In this document: positions 1 through 10,177 of the stretch, one piece after another
Layout: each line of letters starts with the position of its first letter
How positions within the stretch are numbered: position 1 is the stretch's first letter
NCBI RefSeq assembly: GCF_914767665.1
Contig: NC_059507.1
Location: 18,416,718-18,480,717 of the forward strand
Origin: Harmonia axyridis
Lineage: Eukaryota > Arthropoda > Insecta > Coleoptera > Coccinellidae
Direction: 5' to 3'
DNA: 64,000 nucleotides
Position numbers and translations under genes: made by a program
Notes under the pieces: model-generated
The model's database searches: none
Told to the model about the DNA's origin: nothing
The model's input: the letters and a program-made list of their open reading frames with translations, nothing else

Positions 1-1153
1 CAGCATGAACGGCAAATCAGAAACATAGAGAAGAAAGAGCAAAGGACCCAAAACTGAGCCCTGAGGCACTCCACTACACACAGGTCTTGAGGTGGAAAAA
101 TCGTTCCCCACCCTAACACTGAACTCCCGTCCCGTCAGGAAGGCTTCGATCCAAAGCAGAACATTTCCCGCGATACCCAGGTGTCTCAACTTGAATAGTA
201 AGCGGCGAAGTGGAACCCGATCGAAAGCCTTGGAAAAATCCAAGTAAATAATATCGACTGGCTCACCAGCGTCGACCATTCTGGTCCAATCATTCACGCA
301 GGAAAGCAAGTTAGTTAGAATGGACCTGCCAGGGACAAAACCATGTTGTGCTGGAGGTATTAACCCGTTCTCCAGCGCAAACTTAAGTAGTTGTTCTTGT
401 ATAATCCGCTCTAATACCTTACATGGAACCGATGTCAAGCTTATAGGTCGATAATTTGCTGCAGATTCTCTATCGCCCTTCTTATAAATTGGTGTTACAG
501 AGGCTGAGACCCAGGAAGATGGCAGACAATGCGAGCGGAGCGACTCCTGATAAATAAGAGATAGAGGTAACGCAAGTGAACTCGCACATTTTCGTAAAAT
601 GGCAGGAGATAATCCATCGCGCCCTGGTGAGGAATCCTTGAGGGCAGAGAGATGTCTCAACACCATATCCTGAGAAATCTCCACGAAATCAAAGGTGGGA
701 ACACACCTGGGGATCCCTAGCCCCGGCATTGGTCCGTCTGGTTCTCGGGAGAAAGAAGCCTCGAAACTATCTGCAAAAACTTCCGCGGATTCTTGATGCA
801 GCTCACACAGTGTTCCATTAGCTCTACGAATCCCGGGCGTCGAAACCTTCGTCTTGATGGTGGACCTCACGAATTTATAGAATTTCTTTCTGTCTCGTGA
901 TGAAGCTATCTTATCTTCGAACTGCCTTTTCGCCGACTTTAACATACTCTTGAGCTCCCTAGAGTAAATCCGGTGATTCTCATAATCTTGAGAACGGAGG
1001 TGACGTCTATATTTCTGCCATAATGCTTTTTTGTGACGAATCATTTGCAATATATCCCTGCCGATCCAAGGCTTCAAGGGGTTCCGTTTAGATGTTTTTA
1101 TTGAGGTGTTAGTAGACATTGAACTGTTGAGAACCTCCCCAAGAATGCCCCCC
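1..1153 (-). pseudogene. LINE-A ORF2, reverse transcriptase part (partial)
   Basis: Reading leftwards in the frame beginning near 1150, the translation runs open to the window edge. It shows RT blocks in order: a KPWIGRDI linker after the endonuclease, VTPIYKKGD, NYRPISLTSVPCKVLERII, AQHGFVPGRS, LDFSKAFDRV (first catalytic Asp) and GVPQGSVLGPLLF. The FADD block would lie beyond base 1. This frame is offset by one from the endonuclease frame. The switch falls in the six-base C run at 1148-1153, where one more base would join the two frames, so this is one gene with a frameshift rather than two genes. The role is target-primed reverse transcription of the element's RNA. Confidence 0.88.
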
Positions 1154-1961
1154 ACATGCTCTCAACATTTCCGACCAACAAGTTTCGCCAATCTATTTTC
1201 TCCAGATCTCGATTGAGGTCGTGATAGTTTATTTGTTTGAAGGTTTTATTCGTACATTTTGGAGGATTGGTTGTGAATAAATGGAGGTTTGATTTCAGCA
1301 CCAAATGATCAGACTTACCAAATGGTGGTAAATATTCCAAATCAGAGAGGATGTTCTCATCTGTCGTCATTAAAAGGTCTAGTAAGGAAGGCCGCTGTCC
1401 CATACGAATTCGGGTTGGCTCAGTCACAATTTGTGAAAAACTGGAACTAATGATAACATTCACAAACTCTGATGTGGGTGAGTTTACAGGTGGTAATGTT
1501 GTTAAAGGCCAGGAAATGTCAGGAAAATTGAAATCACCTGCTACTACAACAGATTGCTTAGTGTTGGATAAATGAGAAAGATGCCGAAATAATGTATCAT
1601 CGTGGGTGGACTGACGAGGGCGATATATGCAGGCCAGTGTTACTGATATTCCTAGTCCACAAATATCCAGAAAAATATTATCAATTCCAGGTGTATTCAT
1701 ACTAGATACACACAGATGAAAGTCAAGTAAATTCTCATTTCTCACGAAAACACAGACTCCAGCATGTCCCGGGGTTACAACACTATCGCTGCGGAAAATA
1801 GAATAACCAGGTATTGATACAGCTACATCAGGAATAGAGGGTTTGAGCCAAGTCTCAGTAAACAGTAAAAATGTAGGAGAATTAAGTTGGACGAATGCTA
1901 AGATTTCATTTAATTTAGATGGTAAACTTTGTACATTAGAGTATACAATATTCCAGTTCAA
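1098..1961 (-). CDS. LINE-A ORF2, AP-like endonuclease domain
   Basis: The 287-residue frame starts at an ATG directly after the ORF1 stop. It has the exonuclease-endonuclease-phosphatase fold signatures: SNVQSLPSKLNEI at the start (metal-binding Asn), LLFTETWL (catalytic Glu), AGDFNFPDISW (catalytic Asp and Asn) and the terminal SDH in FGKSDHLVL. This domain nicks target DNA to prime reverse transcription. The last 20 or so residues are out of frame, after the frameshift at 1148-1153 that separates it from the RT. All catalytic motifs are present, so the domain itself looks undamaged. Confidence 0.9.
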   Translation of the reverse strand: MNWNIVYSNVQSLPSKLNEILAFVQLNSPTFLLFTETWLKPSIPDVAVSIPGYSIFRSDSVVTPGHAGVCVFVRNENLLDFHLCVSSMNTPGIDNIFLDICGLGISVTLACIYRPRQSTHDDTLFRHLSHLSNTKQSVVVAGDFNFPDISWPLTTLPPVNSPTSEFVNVIISSSFSQIVTEPTRIRMGQRPSLLDLLMTTDENILSDLEYLPPFGKSDHLVLKSNLHLFTTNPPKCTNKTFKQINYHDLNRDLEKIDWRNLLVGNVESMWGAFLGRFSTVQCLLTPQ

Positions 1962-1969
1962 ATTGATAT

Positions 1970-2957
1970 TTAGTTTTTTGGTGCCACAGTAGGTTGAACA
2001 GGAACAATCTTCGGCGAACCTTTAACATATTTTATGGTAATTCCTTTCTCTCCAGCAGCTTCTCTACGCTTTATATCCTCCCTCACTTTTTTGATCTCAT
2101 TCAACTGGGTTGGTGTCATATCATCAGAGATTTTTATTTTAGAATATGTAGTATTTTGAGTAAGTTTGATTTTATTTCGCAAAATCTTGGAAGGAATACT
2201 CGAACTAGAGAACTCGACCTTTATTGGCCTGTCTCCTTTGGCTTGTTTTCGCCCCAATCGTGATATACCAGTTATATGATCACCTGCTCCAACGGTCACA
2301 CACTCAACTATATTTCTAACTGTAGATGAGTTAGATTCGACATTCATGTCCTCGGAAATTCCTCTTATTATAATATTATTGGATCTTTTGACTCTTTCTA
2401 AAATTTCATTGGGCGCCAAATAAGTAGCAAGATCGGAGTCCGACGACGACCTCTCGGATCACACAGACTGCAATTTCTTCACCTCTCTCTCGATAGATGC
2501 AACACTTGACACAAGTGACCCATGCGAAGATTGCAGATCGTTAATTTCTGCTCTCTGGCGAGCTATGAAAGAATTATGCTCTGATAATAACTCAGAATGC
2601 TCGTCAAGTCTTGTCACACATCCATCAAGACGAGTAGACATATCTTGCTGGGATTTCTTTATAGCTGAAATATCCTCTCCAATTAACGTTATCTTTTCCA
2701 TAATCATTCTAAAGTACTCAGCAGTGGCTGCAGCACTAGATGTTGAGCTAGCAGAATTGCTACGGAGCCTTCTTGTGTTGGATAAGCAATTTGGACAATT
2801 CCACTTATTATTGCTGTCGGCAAAAAAGTTGAGTTCAGTCGATGTTAAATTTACGCACCGACCGGCGACCATGATACACCTTATTACAAGAAGAACACGA
2901 GAAGGTGTTATGTGCGCTTGAGATATCCTTATGACAAACTTCGCATTCTGCCGACAT
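1970..2957 (-). pseudogene. LINE-A ORF1, PHD-finger and coiled-coil RNA-binding protein, broken
   Basis: The best start is the ATG at 2957-2955, which opens with Cys pairs CEVC and CSSC followed by YH, the first half of a C4HC3 PHD-like finger. Near 2870 a repeat of GGTCG with a short spacer shifts the frame; the second half (GRCVNL, then WNCPNC) continues in the next frame. A Ser-rich linker and a heptad-like coiled coil (about 2480-2700) follow. An in-frame TGA at 2459-2461 interrupts the frame, and the same frame continues through NNIIIRGI, resembling the nucleic-acid chaperone half of LINE ORF1 proteins, to a stop at 1970. The protein would package element RNA. Confidence 0.75.
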
Positions 2958-3423
2958 TTTGACTCAAAAATTATAGGAATTGAGGATTTGGAAAAAAACA
3001 AAGGTCACACGCTTCACTCTGTACGGGTCTTTGTAAGAGACTTCAGTTTACGAACACGGGCAGACCATGGAGAAAAAGGAAAAACAAGGAATGGTCAAAT
3101 ACAGAGGAAACAAACATGTATTTCGAAATATCGAATTATAATCCCAGATACCAGTATTCGGAAATATTAATAATATTATCATACAATCAAACACGCGTTA
3201 GCGATGCAATATGTCGACTGGCGATAACAGTATGTGCATCTGGCATCGAAACAGATAAGAATGCGATACTTACAATAATTTGTCGTTTTCTCGACAAAAT
3301 TCAGAAATTTGAAGAATTATTGCGTAAATATACAAGCAAATTGTATAGTGAAAGCTGGTCTGAACGACACCCTACCTTACATGCCCAAAAATGATATCTG
3401 AAAAACTGAGCAAGCTGTATTAT

Positions 3424-3424
<1 letters not shown>

Positions 3425-3476
<52 letters not shown>
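3425..3476. repeat. (TA)n microsatellite
   Basis: Uninterrupted alternating TA of about 52 bases. Confidence 0.97.
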
Positions 3477-3479
<3 letters not shown>

Positions 3480-3560
3480 CGTAAGAAAATTATTGATCGC
3501 AATATATCTAATAGATATATCACTGAATTTCCTAGATCGAAACATCCTAACATTGTTATC

Positions 3561-3670
<110 letters not shown>

Positions 3671-4292
3671 TATATCATGATCAAGAGAAATTTAGAAATT
3701 TGAAAGTAACTTTGAATAATTCCGTCTTGAATCGTAATTATACTCCCAAATATCTTGAAGTTAAAAAACTTGATCCTTTTTTTGATTTCAAGGTCCACTT
3801 GGGAAATTTACGGTAAGCTGTACTGTTTGATATAATAGTGTCCATGTTCATACAAGTGATGCATAGCTTTACGTTTCTATGAAAATTATCAGGGGAACCA
3901 TTAAATCCAAACCTTTATTGGTTACCAGTGCTATCACATATATTTCCGCCTCATATTCATCAGTATCCAGTAATACTCACCTGAAAGTCTTGGAATGAAA
4001 AAACAGTTGTGGTAGAAATAAAAGTAACGGAAGTAAAATATTCTTCATGTCCTTCTACCTACTTTTTTCCACTCCCGATGCAAACTAACATTTCGTTCAA
4101 CAATTAATTTGTCAAAATCGCTGATATTTGAATAATTTTCAGGTTTTTGAACTCTAGTTGAGTAGTACTAGTACAGTAACTAAATATATATGTACTAGAC
4201 ATCCTATAAAAACTGGTTTCTTCGCCGAAAATATAAATAAAATGTTTTTCTCCAAAAAACCAATATCATTGGAATATTATAATGAAGATTAT

Positions 4293-4618
4293 ACAGAGTG
4301 ATTCAAAATTCAGTATCAAGATTTCAGGGGCGTATTTTTTAGATCAAAATAAGCCTTTTTTTTCATAAACATGTGCCCGCAAACGCTTCGTTACCGAACT
4401 ACAGCGCGTTGAAGTTTCAAATTTTATCTTAATATCTCAACTGAATGAGCTTTGAAGAAAAAACTAAAAAAAATTTGAACTTCAACGCTCTGTAACTACA
4501 GAAAAAAACGTTTTGTTACCGAACTCGGTAACAAAAAATGTTTATGAAAAAAAGTCTCATTTTGATCTGAAAAATACGCCCCTGAAATCTTGATACCCAA
4601 TTTTGAATCACCCTGTGT
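4293..4618. mobile_element. Foldback MITE with about 80-bp inverted repeats
   Basis: The left end reads ACAGAGTGATTCAAAATT and the right end, reverse complemented, ACACAGGGTGATTCAAAATT. Pairing continues inward through TATCAAGATTTCAGGGGCGT and the oligo-T/CATAAACAT motifs, giving arms of about 80 bp (to about 4375 and from about 4535). The centre also has related repeats (GTTACCGAACT twice, TTGAAGTTC/GAACTTCAA). There is no coding capacity. Ends of the CAGGGTG type are common in insect MITEs. No clear target duplication was found, so the superfamily is open. Confidence 0.8.
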
Positions 4619-5918
4619 TATAATACGATGAGATTCCTGTTAACATGTTACGTTTTCTGGATGGAACACTTCTAATATTACTGTATAAAATACGGGGGAA
4701 AGCCCAATTAGATATTATTCTCCAATGGTATTGAAATTTTTATTTTGAATTTAAATGAGTGTATTTTTGATAAAGATTTTTCCATTCTTAAATTATTAAA
4801 CTCTGTAATGCCTTTAATTTTAACACATATTTCGATATAGACAATTGTCCAGAAATACAATTATTTTGTGGTGATACATGTTAGACCGAGATATGGTCAA
4901 AGGCTGCGCAATATTTGGAAGAATAGTACCGGTTGGAACATTATCCCAACCGTTCCACGGCAAAGTCATTACGCTCCGTTATGAAGCGAATTCAAGCGAA
5001 TAACCACTAATAACCACGGTTATCTCTGGTCTTGCCCTTGGTTATAGCCCTTGGCCCCCTTGGGGAATAACTACGAATAGCCAACTACCGCTTAAATACA
5101 GTGTGGGTTATGCTGTAATAAAAAAAAACACAACCAACTTTTATTTTAACGTCATCCTTCCTTTGTTTCAATAAAACAAAGCTTGCCATCAACAGTGAAT
5201 TGTGTAGGCTTTGATATTTTTGAGTTTGGAATTTATCAAGTCCTATTTTGATTTAAATTTAACATTACTTCCATAATGTCATTAATGACCAAAAGTTTAA
5301 CCCAGCTCTCGAGTTTGGTTACTTTTGGTAATTTGCCGTCCAAATCGGTGATGTAGAAGTGATGTCATGTGATATTACCAATAATGGCCAAAAGCGCTTG
5401 AATGCGGTTGGTTATTGTTGATAATTACCAATGATTAGATTATTCGCTTGAGTTTGATTATGGAGGAGGTAGGTGCATACGGCAGAAATCACTGAGTTGC
5501 CATACTGGCGATTCTTTCAGTGATCCCAGAATGAAACTAGGCCATTCCCAAGAATTTTCAACAATGACAAAAAAATAGCACTTTAATAATTTGTATAAAA
5601 ATACAATGAATTTCAGGAGAATGGTATCATTGGAAATATTAATCTAAATTAAATAACCGGCAACTATGACATAATAAATCACAACTCATATACTATAAGA
5701 ATTCTGCGGCCTCTAATATTTATTTAATAATTACACCATTCTACAGCCTAGGCGCATTAATGACAAACGTTCGTAAGCTCTTGATACCAAATCTTATTTT
5801 CTTGAAATTTTTTTTTTTGATAGAATAATTTTTTTTTATCATTATTGAAATAAATATATTCCTGGACAATTGTAAATAGTTAAGGCATGACAGGTTAAAC
5901 TAGTTTATTAATTCTAAT
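4619..5918. other. No gene seen; probable intron or 5' flank of Nup107 exon
   Basis: AT-rich, without long open frames or recognisable domains. Scattered motifs such as ATTCAAGCGAATAA (about 4990) and ATTCGCTTGAGTTT (about 5445) in opposite orientation hint at an old inverted-repeat element, but the match is short. Confidence 0.4.
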
Positions 5919-5936
5919 TGACTTTTTCTCCTTCAG
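5919..5936 (+). promoter_or_regulatory. Intron 3' splice site of Nup107 terminal exon
   Basis: A pyrimidine tract ACTTTTTCTCCTTCAG ends in AG at 5935-5936. The protein similarity to Nup107 starts right after it (DLNDG, then GNPSRDIWK), which fixes the exon start at 5937, with one base completing a split codon. Confidence 0.85.
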
Positions 5937-7476
5937 TGATCTAAATGATGGTGAATATTATGAAACTGAAGGCAATCCATCAAGGGATATCTGGAAACTT
6001 ATGGCAATACAATACTGTAAGAAGGAATATCTACGGCTGGAGGAGAAAGCAGCAATTGCTGCTTATTCTGGAATATTAGCATCAGTACTGCCTGCATGTA
6101 AGAACTGGGAAGACTATTTATGGGCCTATTTACGTACTATGGTTGATATTCGAGTGGAATCAGAAATAAGAGAAAATGTGAATAGAGAATATGCATCACT
6201 TCCTGATTGGTTTTGGGATCAGAGAATGTCTCTAAATGAGATTTTTCATAAGTTAGAGACCATAAGTCCTAAAAATGTTGTTATGGAAACAAAATATCCA
6301 GAACATATAATTCAGAAACTCCTAATACTCGATGAAATCAACCAACTTGTGAGAGTGTTGGATGAATGGGTCAATGATACAAAAGTTTCAACAACTTTTC
6401 TTCGTTTTGCTACTCATCTTGTTTTATTTTTGGATCAAATTGGTCAATTGAATAGTCGTGACATTGTTGAAACATGCATCGAACAGTATGGAAAAAGACT
6501 ATGGGAAATGGGAGAAACACGTTTAGTTGCTTTCTATTTGAGTAAAGTTAATATTAATCTTCAAACCTGCTTGTATGCTAAATGTTTGCAAGAAATTTTA
6601 GATAATGATGAAAGAAAAGAAGTTTTAAAATTTGCCGAAGATTTTGAATTAGATGTTTTCAAGATAACTAAAAAAATTGTTGAAAATGTAAGAAACATCC
6701 CACAAGAGATGGAGAGTCATGTCGACTTGATGAACAAACTAACTGAGACAGATCTTTTAAAAATCTCTTCTTTGGATTGGGTTTTATTTTATGAGGAACA
6801 AAGGAAGGAAGCACTTATTCAGAGTAATGCTATGATTTTCACATTTTTAACATTATCAAAAATAGATGCAGCTCAATTAGCATTCAATAAGATTCCATCT
6901 GAAAGCGTAGAGCGGTTGATGACTGAAAATACTAATAAATCACTAGAAAGAGTTCTGAAAGAACATTTGAGCTATAAGGTCTACTTAGAGGCTCATGAAG
7001 GTTTTAACGAGTGGTTCCTAAAGTTTAATAGCAAGCTGCAACCCCCAGAAGTGTTACCTGAGTCTGCTCCTTTCACAGAAAAAGTAGCATATCAGCACAG
7101 AGTAGAGCAGCATAAAAATGATTGTGAAAGATGGAGAATAACTACTGAACATCTAGCAAAAATTTGTAAAACTCATTTGTACAATGTTTTATTATTCCCT
7201 GATGGCTGGTTAACCACCAATGCAGATTGGGAATATTTACGGTCAATTTGTATCCCTGAAGTCATTATGTTGTTATATACTGTATTGTCTAGATCTGAAT
7301 TACATCAAGAATGTTTGCAACTGGCAGATATAATAGCTAGCGAAAAGTATCAATTGTACAAGGTATTTTCCAAAGAGAAACTTGGTGAAATTTTGTTTAA
7401 GTTATGTGAAAGTTCTGTTTCTTTATTGAATGCTAAACAGAACCCTTGGCGGAGAGATTCGCAATCATTTATGTGA
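5937..7476 (+). CDS. Nup107: Nuclear pore protein Nup107, terminal exon (C-terminal ~512 residues)
   Basis: The open frame runs from the splice acceptor to TGA at 7474-7476. Residues early in the exon (LNDGEYY, then EGNPSRDIWK) and later blocks (CKNWEDYLWAYLRTMVD, HIIQKLLILDEI, LLFPDGWLTTNADWEYLRSICIPE, ASEKYQLYKVFSKEKL, LCESSVSLL) follow animal Nup107 from mid-protein to its C-terminus. Nup107 is an alpha-helical scaffold nucleoporin of the Nup107-160 (Y) complex, where its C-terminal part binds Nup133. Animal Nup107 is about 900 residues, so roughly the first 400 should lie in upstream exons that I do not see in bases 3000-5930; they may be beyond a long intron or displaced by transposons. 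The frame is free of lesions, which argues for a functional exon. It is the only host gene recognised here. Confidence 0.93.
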
Positions 7477-7672
7477 TTTCATTAATATATTTTTTATCTA
7501 ATTTGTTTTGTTATTGAAGATTATTCCTGAGATGGGTATTTTTTGTAATTATAATAATGATAATATTTATTTTCGTAATTGTTGTACAAAAAAGATTATA
7601 AAATGAAGAGAAAATATGTCACATCATATTGATATACAATACCATAGTTATCACACGCTAAGAGAAATTAAC

Positions 7673-7678
7673 AATAAA
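7673..7678 (+). terminator. Candidate polyadenylation signal of Nup107
   Basis: AATAAA occurs about 200 bases after the Nup107 stop in AT-rich sequence; another lies in the AATAAATAAA run near 7737-7747. Which is used cannot be told from the sequence. Confidence 0.5.
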
Positions 7679-8360
7679 AATAACAATAACTATCTTTATT
7701 TCCAAATTTTACATATAATATATACATAAAAAATGAAATAAATAAACTAAACTAAATTCTCAAATCTGAAATAATCGCATAAAGAATATGGTTCCAATTC
7801 AATTAATATATTCTTTATGAACCTTGTTGGGTAGCGTCACATCGTTACCTTGAGTTTCAAGTTAGAGGATTTGTTAAGGACTCAAGGGTTATGACTGAAA
7901 GGCAGATCGTGTGTAAATGCACTTCATTTCTAAAACTAACAACTATTTATAATATAATTCTAGTGACGTCAAGACGAAGTGTAAATATGATGACAATAGA
8001 TTTATTGATACAATACAATTTCCACAGTTCACCGGAAATATGAAAATAACTTGGTATTTTTGTGGTTAACGTACTTCGAACGGAAATGAAAATGCTGATT
8101 TTATAAACAAATTGAAGACACACATCCTTCAATCTACGTTTGATTAAGAAATATGAAATACCTTCTGAAATTATTTTGTATGAATATTATTGGAAAATTA
8201 TGATATGAATAAGATTTTCTGTAGATTTCGTACATATTCCCGGCGGCCTTAGTAATGTGGTTGGAGTCATGACGTCCTGAAAGGTATTTTCTAAGCCAGA
8301 TGAGGGTTGATCGGTCTGTCATTGGGGTGGCTGTAGATTGGCTGCAACTCAATCCCTTCT

Positions 8361-10170
8361 TCAATAGGCACAGCCTGGCACAGGTTCATTGTTCGTCTGG
8401 ACTGAGGTTCGTTGTCGGCGTTGTCGTTTCCTTAACCTTGAATAACATAATAATATTACGATGACAGTTATTATGATGACCGTAGCACTCGAGTTTATGG
8501 ACGAATGTAGGTGATTGTGTTTCCATTTGTAATTAGATAATTTGTCACCTAGGTCAGTTTCTTCGACTAATAGCTTGTTTATTTCTCCAGACGTCTGCTC
8601 TTGTTCGCTTTCTATATGCCGAGAGATTTTTGGGAATTCTGGTGCAGTCAAATTAATTTTCATAGGATGGATGTACGTACCAATGACGACTTTTTCGTTG
8701 TAATTGTCCGATCTCAAGATGCTCCTGTCGGTTTGTATCGTGCAGTGTGTAGATACTTGGACTGTTCCCGTGCCTTTTATTGTAATCTCGTTCCGTTCGC
8801 CATTACAAATTATTGAGACTCTTACGGGATGATCGGATATATATAGCCAAGAGTTCTGTTTCTTCAGTTTCCTCCACAGTATGTTAGGTACTTGGTAGAC
8901 GACCTCCCTGGGTTTCTATGAATGAGTAGGGTAGTGAACAAAAGATCTGCATGGTCGCAGTTCCCGGAAGGCTTACCGAAGCAAAACGACCCCAGTTCAA
9001 ATAATAATAATAATAGGTACTTGGTAACTGTAGGAGGGACACGTGATTTGATGGGGCTCCTTAAATATTTCGTCTATCAGTTAGGATGTGGGACCATGCT
9101 CCTGACAATACTTGGATTACATAAATAAACGTTTTCAGCGATGGTTATTGTTCTTGAGTCATCTTGTTTTGTGAGTTCAAAGTATTTTTGCGTGTTGTAT
9201 TCAACTCCGAGAAATGAGGAAGAAATTGCTGGCTCCACAAACGTTTTGTTCTGCTTTTCTTCGGGTATTGGGGTGATTTTTATCAGGTCATAGTATGTCC
9301 TTTGTACCACATATAAAAAACCATATATGCCTAAAGAGTCTGTGTTGGATCTCGTTTCCATCTTCCATATTGGCTTTATGAGAATCCTCAAGTCAGATGG
9401 CAGTTTCATTTCCACGTCCCTTATGATTTTCTCAACTCTAATGGCGTTATGAAGTCTGTTATATGCCCTTGTGAGTAGTGAGTATTTATTATTTTTCGAT
9501 ACTTTGTGTTGATTTCTTCAATATAGTTGTTAGCCAGTTGGAAATTCATCATAACTTGTAAATTCAGGGTGTGCTCATTCTTCATTTTATACCATTTGCG
9601 CATTTCATCTATGATGGCTATTCCTTCGTTGAATTTGCGTTGGCAATTTTCTAGCTTCTGGTTGATTCTCGCCTCTGATGAGTTCATGGCTACCATCGTC
9701 GAGATCATAATTTTTGATAGATGATTTGTAAGACTAATCAAGTGTTGTTGGTTATCGTGTAGTTCATCGATATCGCGGTATACTTCCTCGTTTACTCCAA
9801 ACACAGCAGTCATTAATTTGCCAAGGATCCATCTTCTTTTTCTTGTCTTTGAATCGAGAAGTCTTTCAATCATGGACGTAGTTTCCTTTTCCACATCTCT
9901 TATGTGATGTTCGAGCTGCCTGCAATGGGTCTTTACTTCATGAGTCCGTATTTTGTCACAGATATTTCCAAATTGCTGGGAGGTGTTTCTAACGTTGTAT
10001 CTGTCCGATGTGACTTGTTCCCACGGAATTTTCAACTTAAGTTGGAGGGTGCCTGCATTTATACAGGCTTTACCCATGTGCTCCACGTAAAGTCCAGGCT
10101 TTAGTGTTTGTTGAGTGTAATTGGCTTTCAATGGGGTGATTATGCATATTAGAGTCAGCAACATCGTCAA
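8361..10170 (-). pseudogene. BEL/Pao envelope-like gene (baculovirus F-type fusion protein), broken
   Basis: Three frames on the minus strand make up one env: 10170-9421 (N-terminal), 9415-9077 (middle) and 8717-8361 (C-terminal). The first opens with a hydrophobic signal peptide (MLLTLICIITPL). It then has Cys residues and coiled-coil-like helices around a furin-type site RKRR followed by a hydrophobic fusion-peptide-like stretch (ILGKLMTAVFGV). The last frame has a hydrophobic transmembrane segment (VIIITVIVILLCY) followed by a basic tail. This layout matches the F-like envelope genes acquired by several insect LTR elements. Frameshifts near 9417 and between 8717 and 9077 make it a pseudogene. 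The stretch 8718-9076 has only short frames. Confidence 0.8.
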
Positions 10171-10177
10171 AAAAGTA

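Larger units (their letters stand above)
1..2957 (-). mobile_element. LINE-A: CR1/Jockey-group non-LTR retrotransposon, 3' part outside window
   Basis: On the minus strand, in order, lie ORF1 (PHD finger, coiled coil, basic C-terminal domain), then about 8 bases later ORF2 with an apurinic-type endonuclease followed by a reverse transcriptase. The RT runs off the window at base 1, so its FADD active site, thumb and 3' tail are not visible. The order endonuclease-RT and the PHD-bearing ORF1 are typical of CR1 and related Jockey-superfamily LINEs. Lesions seen: a frameshift in the PHD finger near 2870, an in-frame TGA at 2459-2461, and a frameshift in a run of six G/C bases at 1148-1153. The copy is therefore dead but fairly young, since the reading frames are otherwise long and clean. 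The 5' end of the element (upstream of 2957) was not located. Confidence 0.88.

Noticed and set aside
1351..1575. Plus-strand 74-residue frame over the LINE-A endonuclease
   Set aside because: Shadow of the real minus-strand frame.
2459..2461. Programmed TGA readthrough in LINE-A ORF1
   Set aside because: Other lesions of the same age in the same element point to ordinary decay, and in-frame stops occur in many elements here.
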